From Castanea sativa (lineage: Eukaryota > Streptophyta > Magnoliopsida > Fagales > Fagaceae), in contig NC_134014.1 of the NCBI RefSeq assembly GCF_040712315.1, positions 38,863,634-38,927,633 on the forward strand: DNA of 64,000 nt, in the 5' to 3' direction. Each line of letters starts with the position of its first letter. Within the stretch, counting starts at the first letter, position 1. Positions 13,491 through 25,379 of the stretch are shown in pieces. The notes under the pieces were generated by a model. The model was not told where the DNA came from. It saw only the letters and a program-made list of their open reading frames with translations, and ran no database searches. The translations under genes were made by a program, and so were the position numbers.

Positions 13491-14061
13491 TTTAAAAGGC
13501 ACCCCTTGCTGCTCTATTTTTCCCATCACCCTCTCGTATTCCTTTTCTCAGACTCAAACTACTGCACCTTTGATGATCAGCACCCTTTATTTCTATCTCA
13601 TTTCCCTTTAGCCTTTCGCTTTTCCTTCTTCATTTTCGTTTCAAGCTCGCAATCTCTGGTCTAAGTCTAACCCCTCTCTCTTTCATTTATAGCCCTTTTG
13701 TATCTCTTTGTTTTCATTATTGTCTCACCATGATGATAATCTCTCTTCTCTATGTTGCATGGCTAACTTAAATGACGTGCTAGACTGTCATTTTGATCAT
13801 AAACCACACAACACAGCTTCATAATATCTGACAACCAAAATTTTTTGCTAATTCCTAGAGAAAACCCAAGTTGGTTTTCTTGTCTTGGGAACCCAGAATT
13901 TCTTTTCTTAAAAAAAAAAAAAAACTCAGCTTGAATTGCTGACAATATAAAGTGGGACTAAAAAAATTGCTGATCTAAGAAACAATAACATAAATATTGT
14001 GATTGTGCTTGATCAGTATCTTATTATTGTTGTTGTTATTTTATTTTGTGGGTACAGAGAG
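13491..14061 (+). promoter_or_regulatory. probable core promoter and 5' leader with leader intron of PEPCK
   Basis: TTTAAAAGG at 13,491 is the best TATA-like motif before the gene. It is followed by a CT-rich stretch (about 13,510-13,700) typical of plant leaders. Just before the start codon, TTTGTGGGTACAG followed by AGAG-ATG looks like a 3' splice site at 14,057, so the leader is probably spliced. The matching donor could not be fixed. The transcription start is inferred only. Confidence 0.35.
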
Positions 14062-17000
14062 ATGGCAGGAAACGGAAGCGGACACGCGAACGGAGAGTTC
14101 AGTTTCGGGAATGGAACGGCACGGAACGGTCTGGCTAAGATCCAGACGCATAAGAAGCAAAACGGGATCTGCCACGATGACAGTGCGCCTCCCGTGAAGG
14201 CTCAGACCATTGATGAGCTCCACTCACTGCAGAAGAAGAAGTCCGCACCCACTACCCCCATTAAGGGGACCCAGGGTGCCTTCGCTGTCACCATCTCCGA
14301 CGAAGAGCGTCAAAAACAGCAGCTCCAGTCCATCAGGTATATTGGTTCCAGTTAGCCTAGAGGGCAAAATTATCGTACACAACGCTTTTTTTTTTCAATA
14401 ATTAATTTTTTTTTATTGTTGTTAATAAATAATTAAAAATTAAAAGCTAAATTAATATAGTAAATTTAAGGAGAAAAAGAGAAGGAGAAGTGGCACTTTT
14501 ACTAGGAGTGGGACCCAGTGAGAACTGGGCCCGTGCCTCTGATTTTCGTTTGACTTGATAAAAAAAAAAAAAAAAAAAGGTCGTATGATCTGGTGGTGTA
14601 GAGTCTACACTGGACTATTTTTGATTGTTGACAAGTGGGACTCATGTTATGTTCGGTGATGTGGCACAGCCACAGAAACGACAGGTTACCAGATCCCGTG
14701 TGTGAACTAACCTTGATTCCCCGAGAATCCGATGAAATTACTAAAATATCACTTTCTGTGGGCCCTAATAATATGGGTTTAGAAATAACCATGGTTATAA
14801 AAAATAATTCATCTGATGCCACCAAGTTGTGCACAACTCGCCAATTTGGCGAGTTGTGCACAATATTGTAGCACCAGAATTTTTCTATAAAAAAAAAAAA
14901 ATTGTGGGAAATTTCCAGGAAGACAGAAAACGTTGGAAATATGTTTGGCTTCTCATTGATGTGTTTGGGTTGTTTGCAACAGTGCATCTTTGGCGTCACT
15001 TACGAGAGAAACTGGACCCAAGGTGGTGAAAGGTGACCCAGCTAGGAAGTCAGAGACCCCAAAGCACGTTGCACACGCTCATGAACACCATTTCACACCG
15101 ACTATCAGTGTCAGTGACAGTTCCTTGAAGTTCACTCATTTCCTCTACAACCTCTCTCCTGCAGGTACATGTACATACATGATACATGTCTCTAACGTTT
15201 TCCTTTCCTATCAATTATTTTATGGATTTCTTTTTCATAAATAAAATTAATAAATAAGTAATTTTATGGAATATTGTTTATACTAGATGTTTTTTTTTGA
15301 GAAAAAATTGTTTATACTGTATAATTGTAACGGTTTTGTCAAGAAAACAAAAGTAGTGGATTTATGTGAGTCACTAACGTGTGATAGTTTGAAAAAAAAT
15401 TGTGGTAGAAATGGTTGTCCTAAAATATCTCATCAAAAAAAATCTAAGATCTAATATTATATCTTTTGTACCGTAATTTTGCTACAACTTTAATATAGTG
15501 ATAGGTTGAGTGATAGAAAAAAAAAAAAAGATTTTAGATCACAATATTTTCATAATAATTTTTTTTGATAAGATTTTCACAATAAATTATAGTTAATTAG
15601 TTGTTATTGATTCAAATTTGAACTTAACAATAAAATTATTTTTTTGTTCCAATAATATCAATCAGTAACAACCTATCACTTAAAATTTGTTATAAAAATA
15701 TCCTAAAAATGTTACATAGGAAAAAATAGCGAATTTATGTTAAATTGACAGATAACTAATAATGGAGGACATAGATTTGGAAGATTGTGTAGTAAAGTGG
15801 CCCATGAATTACTCGGTCCTACCTTATCATATATACACACGTAGCGCACCCACACACATTATTTTATAAATGGTCATATGACTGATATGAGTCAATGGTG
15901 TTTTTCTTCTTTTGTGGGATTAGTTCTTAAGTTGAATTTCTTTATATATACTTAAAAAAAAAAATGTCTGTCAAGACTTAATTACAGTAATGAGGTGCTA
16001 TTTTTTATAAAAATGTATTTTTTTGTCCTGAAATAAAAAAATATTTTTTAAAATAAGAACTTAAAAAGACAGCAGCTAAGTTACTCTAAGTTTTGTGCAT
16101 TTTACAAATGGGTTATAATTTAAGTCTGTATTAGACCCATAGATACGAAAAAAGATTGTGACAAATTAACTAATGAATCACTATAAGATGATAGTCAGCG
16201 AAGTAAAGGCACCCCACTAGCTTGTGGGTGACTCGTAATTGGGGGGGGCCTAGTTCAAGATATGCGCATATCTGCCACAGTTTTATTTCGTCACCAACAT
16301 ATATTTATCATGAATAAATAGTCATTCTGAGAATCCAGAAAAGGAGAGAAAGAGAGTCCAGAGTGACTGGACAGTTCGGATATGAACTGTGCGAGCATGT
16401 ATGAAAATGAAATGAACTATTTTGAATCCATACATAGAAATAATTTTTTAAAAAAAAAAAAATCCACCAATTGAGAAGTGGGATATGGGCGTGATAGCTT
16501 GTCACTTCATCCTAAAAGCAATTTTGAGCTTTAAGTCAAATTGGTATCTAATTTTTTTTACTAATAGTCTATTATCGTCTTCATATTTTCGAGACTCCTT
16601 TAGGGTAAAGATTTAAACTCACAATTTTTAAAAAAAAAAGTATATTGTGATTTATCATCTGATTCTATATCATCTTATGGTACTTATTATTCATTCGTAT
16701 GTAAATTTTTTCAATCATCATACATGGAAGAATAAATCGTGGACCAGGAAACTCAATATTTCTGTATGAGATCCTAATATGCTAACTTTAGATGGGGCGA
16801 ACCTAAACGTTTTAAGAGGTTCAATTAAACTACAAAGCTCTCGACTAATGCACTAACTTATGTGACATGTGGTGCAGAGCTATATGAGCAGGCCATAAAA
16901 TATGAGAAAGGGTCATTCATCACAGAGACTGGTGCCTTAGCAACACTTTCTGGAGCTAAGACAGGTCGATCTCCAAGAGATAAGCGTGTTGTAAGGGATG

Positions 17001-18117
17001 AGACAACTGAGGATGATCTTTGGTGGGGAAAGTATGTGGTCCTTGCTCATCACCCACTCCTTGTCTATAATTTTATCTGCATCAGCCTTTTTTTCCTTTC
17101 CATTTTAACAACTACAATTAATATCTTACTATTGTTTATGATAGGGGCTCACCAAACATTGAAATGGACGAGCACACATTTATGGTGAACAGGGAAAGGG
17201 CTGTCGATTACTTAAATTCTTTGGACAAGGTTAACTTCTACTCTAGTTTAGCTTCCAACTTTTATTTACTTTTCTAATACTTAGCTTTTTGGTCTTCATT
17301 ATTGAAAACTCACTTTTCCTTGTAAAATTACACGGATAACAGTCTATTATTTATTTATTGAATTTTAGAATATTAAAATGAATTTTACGCGTTTTAATCA
17401 AATAAAAAAATGATAAAGGAAAGTGGTTTATTTTGTATTTTTCCTTTTAGATGGGGCGATGTTGGTGGTGCCGTGATGGTATCTATTTTGTCTTCTTCTT
17501 TTTTTATGCAGTTGGCCAATTGGCCTCAGATCCATTATCCCTTGATAGAATCAACTTTATACTAAAAAGCATTAATTTATTTGTCCTTCCTTGCTCTTTA
17601 TTTTTTTTGGTGGGGGGACTAAGAATTCTTGTGTCTTATTCAACCTCACCAATTCATTTACAAGTTTAGCATAAATATAAAATGCTAAAACTAGTACCAA
17701 ATTTATTTAATAGACTTACTATTACAAAGTGATAAACTGATATAATAATAAATGTGATTGATTTCACTTCAACAATATAATAAATAAATGTTTAAATTAC
17801 TTTTTTATGATTTGTGACACATTACTTGTAGCTTAATTGTCACCAAGAGGTCAAATAGATGGCTAGGGATCAATGCACAAAATGTCAAACTGACATTCTT
17901 TGGCACCAAGAGTAAAGTTTATTTAGTAAAATTTGTAGTATTTCTAGCATTATTCTATCCATTGATCCTCTAAAAACCAAAAAAAAGAAGAAGAAGAGTA
18001 AATTAAGGGTGTTTGATTCCATAAACATACACAGAGTAGGCAGCATGTATTTCAATTAATGTCTTGCTAACTATAAATCAAAATGTCTTCCTAAAAGTCT
18101 TAGATATGGTTACGAAG

Positions 18118-18168
<51 letters not shown>

Positions 18169-20757
18169 GGTCATCCTTTTCGATATGGTGGAATAATTGT
18201 AATTGGTGATGGGATGAATTTCATGATTTTCAGGTCTATGTGAATGATCAATTCTTGAATTGGGACCCAGAGAACAAAATTAAAGTCCGGATTGTCTCTG
18301 CCAGAGCATACCATTCCTTATTCATGCACAACATGTAAGTAAATATGAATAATTAACAATTACAGCATTCTTTGTTTCTCTGTTGTCCCTTCCACAGAGG
18401 TCTATGCCTGCCAGATAAGTCTCCTTTAACGTTGACATAATGCTAATTTATCCTATATTGAATAACTATCATCCCTAGCCCGAATTCCAAGGAGGGAAAT
18501 CGATGAGAAAAAAAAATGTGGTCTATTAGCTTAGTGTACAATTGGATAACTGGGTGGGTGCAGGTGTATCCGACCCACTCCTGAAGAGCTGGAGAATTTC
18601 GGTACTCCGGACTTCACTATATACAATGCTGGCCAGTTCCCGTGTAATCGTTACACTCACTACATGACATCCTCTACTAGCATAGATCTTAATCTTGCTA
18701 GAAGGGAAATGGTCATCCTCGGCACCCAGTACGCCGGGGAAATGAAGAAGGGTCTGTTCAGTGTTATGCATTATCTCATGCCTAAGCGTCAGATCCTCTC
18801 CTTACATTCTGGCTGCAATATGGGAAAAGATGGAGATGTTGCCCTCTTCTTTGGATTGTCAGGTATAGTATCGTTGGATCAGGTCATGGTGTGGCTCCAA
18901 CCGCTGCCATATGATATGTGCCTTATAACTCTTTCTCGCCGTCCTTGAGAACTTATTAAAAACTGTTACCAAATAAGATTTGGCATATGCCCTCGAGAAC
19001 TTAATTCTCCTTCACGTTTGTCACTCATGAGTTTTTATTTTCAAATTTCTTTTATTATTAGGTACTGGAAAGACAACTCTATCTACGGATCACAATAGGT
19101 TATTGATTGGAGATGATGAACACTGTTGGAGTGAGAATGGTGTGTCAAACATTGAAGGTGGTTGCTACGCAAAGTGCATTGATCTCTCAAGGGAGAAGGA
19201 GCCTGATATTTGGAATGCCATTAAATTCGGGACAGGTAATAGAAAAAATGGAAGATGACTGAAAGAATCATAGTTATTAATTTATCCTCGTTTTTTATTT
19301 TTGGGATGGATTTGTCATCATGAAAATAATTGAATTGATTGTCAATGGCAGTTCTGGAGAATGTAGTGTTTGATGAGCATACCCGAGAGGTTGATTATTC
19401 TGACAAATCAGTCACAGGTAAACTTCTAATTGGTTGAATTTAATTGAATAGGATGAATATTAAATATTAGTGCTCAGAGTTGACAAAGAATTGGAAAAGG
19501 TTATGACTTGGTAAAATCAGTATAACATCTGATTTAAATTCTAATGATCATTTCTGAAAGCTGACATGGAATGGGTTGTAATTATTTACCACAAAGTAAT
19601 ATGCTTAAATATGAATCAAACTAAACTTGACGACTTTTCATGAGGTTGCTCTTCTTGTTGAATCAGAAAACACTCGTGCCGCATACCCAATTGAGTATAT
19701 CCCCAATGCAAAGATACCATGTGTTGGTCCACATCCAAAGAATGTCATACTCTTGGCATGTGATGCATTTGGTGTCCTCCCACCAGTGAGCAAGCTGAGC
19801 TTGGCACAGACTATGTACCATTTCATCAGTGGTTATACTGCTCTGGTACATGTCTCATTATTGAAGTACTTCTCTATTTTAAATGAATTTATTTGGTAAT
19901 AAATGGGGCTCCATGACTTAGGCCCTTCATTAGTATTTTGAGCATATGAACACTTTCTGCTTAATTTAAGAAAATGAATATGTGATAGCTGCATCTAAGA
20001 CAATCTTATTGGGCTACTTCTTTATAGCTGACTGAACCTCTTGATGAAAATTTTAGGTAGCAGGCACAGAAGAGGGTGTGAAGGAGCCACAGGCAACATT
20101 CTCAGCTTGCTTTGGTGCAGCATTCATTATGTTGCATCCTACCAAGTATGCAGCCATGCTGGCTGAGAAGATGCTGAAGCATGGTGCCACAGGATGGCTT
20201 GTCAACACTGGCTGGTCTGGTGGAAGGTATATTACTGTATACTGAGCTAATTGAAGTTAAGTTGCACCATTAATCCGATTTCACAATGAAGCTGATTTCT
20301 TCTTCTCTTTTTTCTTACCCTTGCTGCAGCTACGGCTCAGGGAATCGAATTAAGCTTCCTTACACAAGGAAAATCATTGATGCCATACACTCTGGCAGCC
20401 TCCAGGAGGCAAACTACAAGAAAACCAAAGTGTTCGGACTTGAGATCCCCACTGAAGTTGAAGGAGTGCCTTCTGAAATTCTGGAACCAATGAACACTGT
20501 TAGTTTGCGTTCCACTTAATACCCTTCATGCCCTTTTCACTATTGTCTTGTAACCTTCTGTGTTTATGTGCTTCCATTTTTCAATTTCCTGAGAATTTGA
20601 TTTTGACTTGCAGTGGGCAGACAAGAATGCTTACAATGCTACACTGCTGAAGCTGGCTGGCCTGTTCAAGAAGAACTTTGAGACCTTCACTAACTACAAG
20701 ATTGGCAAGGATGGAAAGCTGACCGAGGAGATCCTTGCCGCTGGTCCAATCTTCTAA
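14062..20757 (+). CDS. PCK1: phosphoenolpyruvate carboxykinase (ATP), complete, 12 coding exons
   Basis: Cytosolic enzyme of gluconeogenesis and organic-acid metabolism: oxaloacetate + ATP gives PEP + ADP + CO2. Exons: 14062-14336, 14983-15164, 16878-17031, 17145-17229, 18234-18334, 18564-18862, 19062-19235, 19352-19417, 19667-19845, 20057-20226, 20330-20498, 20614-20757. All introns are GT-AG and phases match at every junction, giving 1998 nt or 665 residues (plant enzymes are about 670). Landmarks: the long plant N-terminal extension (1 to about 120); [11 protein letters not shown] (178-188) with the substrate-binding Arg; YAGEMKKG (322-329); P-loop GLSGTGKTT (363-371) split by intron 6; metal-binding LIGDDEH (380-386); ENTRAAYPI (446-454). 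The start gives the usual plant N-terminus after a leader intron. Nothing is truncated, so it should be functional. A broken partial copy lies 14 kb downstream. Confidence 0.97.
14827..14863. repeat. perfect 18-bp inverted repeat (hairpin) in PEPCK intron 1
   Basis: TTGTGCACAACTCGCCAA is followed by one T and then its exact complement in reverse. Weaker pairing (CTGATGCCACCA against TGTAGCACCAGAA) extends the foldback to roughly 14,800-14,890. This looks like a very small foldback MITE in the first coding intron and would form a stable stem in the pre-mRNA. Confidence 0.85.
18122..18164. repeat. (TA)n microsatellite in PEPCK intron 4
   Basis: About 20 consecutive TA units lie roughly 70 bp before exon 5. 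It is a candidate length polymorphism close to a splice acceptor. Confidence 0.9.
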
Positions 20758-21168
20758 TCATGAGCAGGATGAACAAACAAAATCGATCCTGGGAGTTTGT
20801 GGTTGATGGAAATAAGGATTGGTTAGGCTTAGATGCAATCATGTGGTTCCAGTAAAATGGCTTGCCTTAGTTCATTTAGAATTTTATGTTACTTAGATGA
20901 AGATTAATCCTTTTTGGATTAAGTCCAAGTATTCCTATGTTGGTCCAACTATTGATAGAAAAAAATCCAAGATTATAAAATTTTCCAACCAGAAATGTGA
21001 CTTAATTTTGAGCAGAGCTTCGTCCAAATTGACGACTTTAAGAATGAGACAGTTTCATCATTTCAATTACAAACCTTTCAAGCAATTCGCTAGACTCTGT
21101 CAAATTGTTGAAGTTATTCCATGGAAATATGATTAATTAGTTTTCTTCCAACAAAAGCAAAGAATAAA
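20758..21168 (+). other. PEPCK 3' UTR and immediate downstream DNA
   Basis: The sequence follows the TAA stop in ATCTTCTAATCATGAG. No canonical AATAAA was found close by, so the polyadenylation site could not be placed. T-rich sequence around 20,870-20,940 is a plausible end of the transcript. Confidence 0.4.
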
Positions 21169-21214
21169 GTACGTTTGTACGCCACAGACTGCTTGTACGT
21201 TTGTACGCCACAGA
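21169..21214. repeat. 26-bp tandem duplication
   Basis: GTACGTTTGTACGCCACAGA occurs at 21,169 and again at 21,195. The preceding phrase GCAAAGAATAAAGTACG recurs at about 21,279. It sits at the edge of the degenerate copia sequence. Confidence 0.8.
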
Positions 21215-21289
21215 TTTTTTTGCATTTATTTGGGGACCTATAGTTTAAGAAAGTGGGATTCATGTCAGCTCTGCATTGGCAAAGAATAA

Positions 21290-22803
21290 AGTACGCATAG
21301 CAACTCTACTACGTAACAAGAAAACCGCTAAAGAAAGAATACCTTATGAGCTATGGCTTCGTCCAAATCGTGCGTTTGTGGCTCGTTGAAAGATTGGCGA
21401 TTTTTTTTTTTTTTTTTTAATATATCTATTTTATTTTATATTATGCATTATGGTTTTGTATGTGTGGATTTAAGACTATTTGGGATTATTCTGAGTGAGG
21501 GGGTTTCTAAACTTAGAAATATCGTCGTTTTTGCATAAAGTGATGTGTAAACAACCGAATGTCTCTATATAAAATTGAATTTTTCAAGTGCTGAATGCTC
21601 AAAGGTGCTTTTTCTATACTACTTATAGAGTTAGGACTTAGGACTTCATAGACTTGGAAAAATCAATTAGATTCCTCTTTTTTATCTTAGTTCATATTTA
21701 TCCCTCAATTTGATAAGAGAAAATTGCATAACTAAAAATTGAGTTAGGGGCTAAAAGATCGAGTTAGAGATATTAAAAGTGACAATGAGCCTTGTAGTCA
21801 ATTGAATATTTTTTTTTCTTTCGACATTGATGACTAAATATGAAACGTATAAAAAAAAAGCTTGGAATTCGTGTAAGTGATTGATATCTATAGATTCTAA
21901 AGTGACGTATGTTGTGTGGACGGTGAAAAGTGCAGAAAAATAATGGGAATTCATGGGTTTGGATGTCGGTGAGTTTCCTATGCACCAGAGCTCCAAAGCT
22001 TATGTTGGGTGAAGATACTGGAACCCTTTCTCAGGTAGGATGGTTGTGAAAAAAGCCATCAATGAGGCTATTTGTTTGCATGGTTTGATTGGAGATTTGA
22101 GGATTCATCAAGAGCATATTTGTGTATTTGTGATAGTCCAAAGTGTCATTCATCTAGTGAAGAACTGGTCCATAATTCTCGAACTAAGCACGTTGATATT
22201 TCATGTTTGCTTCCACTTAGTTCATTAAAATAGGAGAGATATATTCTTTTTCAAAAGATTGAAACTTCGTAATCCAACTAACATTATGACTAAATCAGTT
22301 CTTTTGCACAAGTTTGGCATTGCTTGGACTTAATTGGTGTTTGAGTTTTAGATAGCGTTTAGGGACTCTGGCAGAGGCAATGGAGAAGTTTGTGTGAGGC
22401 TAGATCGAATTCAAGCCAAGATGGAGATTTGTTAATGCGGTTTGAATTGGATGAAAGTTCATCTCGCATAGAATTCTAGCCTTTGTATAATACTTTTATG
22501 CCAACCTACTTTGCCAACAAAGTAATTTTTTTAGTCATTGTTATTTGTGAGAGCGTTTTTTGGGTGTATTTGAGATTTTGGTTTTATGAAAGTTATATTA
22601 CATTTGTAATTGTAATCTCCATTTTTAATTTAGTGAAATTGTATCCTTGTCGCTTCCGGTGGACATAAGCGTAAATCCAAACAACTAAATCCTTGATGTT
22701 TTATTTTGTATGTGGTTATGTTTATTTCTCTTTTTCAAGCTTTCTTTGTTTCTATTATTAATTTATTTATGAAATCTTTCTCAAACTCATATTAGATTTC
22801 ACA
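21290..22803 (+). mobile_element. decayed 3' portion of a Ty1/copia retrotransposon
   Basis: At 22,040-22,230 the frame reads AINEAICLHGLIGDLRIHQE and then QSVIHLVKN, matching the copia RNase H signature (EAIKEAIWLKGLIGEL...QSAIHLAKN). At about 22,262-22,330 a frame reads NPTNIMTKSVLLHKF, matching the polyprotein end NPADMLTKPV...KF. A polypurine tract-like AAGATGGAGATTTG precedes an LTR at 22,430. A weak integrase-like PYELW occurs at about 21,343. The RNase H catalytic residues are lost and frames are broken, so it is a fossil. No 5' LTR was found; the upstream part is lost. Confidence 0.75.
22430..22803 (+). mobile_element. 3' LTR of the copia remnant
   Basis: About 374 bp from TGTTAATGCGG, directly after a purine tract, to ...GATTTCACA. 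Ends are TGTTA/TCACA. It includes TTGTCGCTTCCGGTGGACATA and GTAAATCC words that resemble the polyadenylation region of common plant copia LTRs. The right boundary is inferred from TG...CA. Confidence 0.6.
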
Positions 22804-22843
22804 AGCAATCTTGTGCGTGGGGGTGTTATTTGGAGGTCCCTTT

Positions 22844-23303
22844 TGATGGGACTGACGAAGTTATACATCGACGAGGACCATTTACAGATGAACATAACCA
22901 GTCATCGGCAAAAGAGTTAATGTCACTAAATGCTGCCAATAAAGCCTCGGCCGTTACAGGACCAGCTAGACACAAACCAACGGGAAGGTATTAACACCCA
23001 TTACTCCCCTGAAGACGTTACAAGAAGAGTCATTAATACCCCAACGGGTATAATCCCCAAGGGTAGATAAAAGCCCTCACAAACACCAAAACAAGGTACA
23101 GAAAATAACATCACAACCTGGATATATTCTTGATATCTCAAATCATTATCTTCTTGTGTACTGACTTTATCATCGGAGCCGTTGTGGCGGTGCACCACGC
23201 AGGTGACCACTTGAACAAGTTCTTGCTCCCTCGGGGTCGTCGAATCACCGCAAGAGCCATGCGGGCCGAATCCTAGTAAACCAGACGAGATACTGCTTCA
23301 TCA
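22844..23303 (+). repeat. 5' LTR of Tat element 1
   Basis: 460 bp, TGATGGGACTGACG to GCTTCATCA. Its TATA-like position reads TAGATAAAAG (about 23,064), whereas the 3' LTR has TATATAAAAG. Differences from the 3' LTR cluster at CAG/CTG sites near the right end (for example CCAGACG here, CCGACG there). Confidence 0.95.
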
Positions 23304-23306
23304 GCT

Positions 23307-23324
23307 TGGCGCCGTCTGTGGGAA
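23307..23324 (+). other. primer-binding site of element 1
   Basis: TGGCGCCGTCTGTGGGAA lies three bases inside the 5' LTR. The TGGCGCCG start is complementary to a tRNA 3' end, probably tRNA-Asp as in other plant gypsy elements. Element 2 has the near-identical TTGGCGCTGTCTGTGGGG in the same place. Confidence 0.8.
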
Positions 23325-23367
23325 CGACTTTCTTATACAAACATAACGTGGTTCCTAACAGCTCCAG

Positions 23368-24760
23368 ATGGAATCTAACCAAGACTCAGCGGCCTTGGCG
23401 AAGCAAGTGCGAAACCTCGCGGCCACCGTCGAAGAACTTACAAGACGGGGAATCAAGAGATGAGACAGAGGTTACGAAGAGGAGAACCGGTCGAAGAGCA
23501 TTCAAGAAGACGAAGGGGATAGCCATGGAAGGAGTGGCCAGAAGCGGAGAACGGTAACCCCGAGAAGAGCGGCATTCGACATCCTCCAAGAGATGAGGAA
23601 AGAGATGGATGAATTACGAAACGCCATCAAAGAAGGCGATCGAAGCTTGGATAAAATGGTCGGAGCGACGGACTCCCCTTTTACCATGGCGATCCTGGAA
23701 CGACCGGTACACCGGCGAAATTTCGGCTACCTCGGCTTGAGCCTTTTGACGGGCTCAAGGACCCCCAAGATCACCTTAACACCTTTAAGACGACCTTTAG
23801 GCCTTCAACGGCCCCACGACGAGATCATGTGTCGTTCATTCCCCACTACGTTGAAAGGAGCGGACGAGAATGGTTCACGAGATTGCCCACCTCGTCCATC
23901 GACAACTTTGAACAGATTAAGTAGTGCTTTCGCGCCATTTCGTCGGGGGGGCAACGTCCAAAAAGACCCGGCGGATCACCTACTCACTATTAAGCAAGGA
24001 GAGAGGAGACCTTGCGATCGTATGTAAAACGCTTCACTCGGGAGACTACGAGGTGGACGATGCGGACGATAAGGTCCAGTGACGACATTTAAGGCGGGGC
24101 TTAAGTCCCGAGAATTCGTCGTCTCATTAGCAAAGAATCCACCCCGGACGATGGCGGAGATGTTGTTGTTGAAAGCTCAAAAAAGTACATGAACGGCGAG
24201 GACGCATTGGCGGCCATCGTAGACGAGGGGAAGCTAAAGACGGAAGGAAGGAAGGAGGACGAACGCGGGGGACAAAAAGAGGGAGCGTCCGAGCCGTCGG
24301 GAAGGTGACACCGATAGACGAAAAGACGAGAAAGCTCCACGACCGGTAAAATTTACACCCCTAATTATGCTGTTGACAAAATTTTGACACGGATCCGGGA
24401 TCAACACCACCTAAGGTGGCCAAGGCCCTTGCACTCGTCACGCTTAGAGTGTACGGGACAAGAGCAAATCTTGCCGATTCCACAAGGACCACGACCATTA
24501 CACGAGGAAGATTGTCGAGATGCGAAGGGACGGATAGAAGAAGCCCCGATACGAAGGAAAACTTCGAAGTTTGTCAAAAAGGGGGACTCCGGCGGGTTCA
24601 GAGAGGGCAACATGGGCCAACAAGAGCCTCGTCCAAAAACGAGAGCGCCGATCTCGGCCACGAAGTAATCGGGGAGATAAGCACGATAGCAGGAGGACCT
24701 TTCATGGGAGGATCGTACAGGTCCCTCAAGAAAGCATACTAGAGACAAGTAAACAGTGTC
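23368..24760 (+). pseudogene. gag of element 1, frameshifted
   Basis: The ATG at 23,368 begins MESNQDSAALAKQVRNLAAT, then the frame is lost. Capsid-like pieces reappear in changing frames: DILQEMRKEMDELRNAIKEG (about 23,580), a proline-rich stretch around DSPFTMAILERP, then CRSFPTTLKGA (about 23,830) and ADHLLTIKQGE. This matches the retrotransposon gag domain of Tat elements. Many single-base and short indels separate the pieces, and the region is strikingly poor in CAG and CTG. No intact protein can be made from the sequence as given. Confidence 0.8.
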
Positions 24761-24763
24761 CAT

Positions 24764-25357
24764 ATGGAACCCCCATTGAAACACAGACGGACGAACCAAG
24801 ATATATTCTTCAGCGAAGAGGACGCGAGGGGAGTCAGGCAGCCCCATAACGACCCTCTGGTGATAGCACTCACAATTGAAGGGTTCAATACTAAAAGGAT
24901 CCTCGTCGACAACGGTAGCTCTGCAGACATTATGTACCTATCGGCCTTCCAACAATTGAAGCTAGGTCCTGGAAGATTGCGTCCATTTGAATCCCCCCTC
25001 CTCAGCTTTAGCGGTGACCGGGTATACCCCAAGGGCATTGTGACACTAAAAGTCACGATAGGCGCCTACCCGAAGCAGCAGACCCGTCATCTAGACTTCC
25101 TGGTTGTAGATTGCCCCTCTTCGTACAATGTGATCATTGGGAGGCCCACGCTCAACCAATGGAGGGCAGCAACGTCCACCTACTGCCTAAAGATAAAATT
25201 CCCAACTAAAGACGGAGTCGGTGAGGTAAAAGGAGACCAAGTCTTAGCTAGAGAATGCTACCAAGCCGTGTTGGTCATAGGGAGAAAGCCACACGTGGAC
25301 GATTGTAAGTGTAAAAGTAGACAACATGGAAGGCCTAGAATCTGTGGAACTCGTTAA
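24764..25357 (+). pseudogene. protease domain of element 1 (open segment of a broken polyprotein)
   Basis: An open frame of about 197 codons carries the retroviral-type aspartic protease motif [14 protein letters not shown] (usual D-T/S-G replaced by DNG, common in this lineage as D-G/N-G) and the downstream hydrophobic [11 protein letters not shown] flap region. It would cut the Gag-Pol polyprotein. The frame is intact and CAG/CTG content is normal here, but it is cut off from gag and RT by frameshifts on both sides. Confidence 0.85.
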
Positions 25358-25379
25358 GGGGGATAGTTCGAAGGTGACT

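Noticed and set aside
14502..14999. 165-codon minus-strand frame over PEPCK intron 1
   Set aside because: Contains homopolymer-coded Phe/Lys runs and the hairpin; it is a shadow of intronic sequence opposite a secure gene.
24101..24847. Minus-strand frames opposite gag of element 1
   Set aside because: Shadow frames created by the GC-rich, CAG-poor composition; no motif and no counterpart in element 2.
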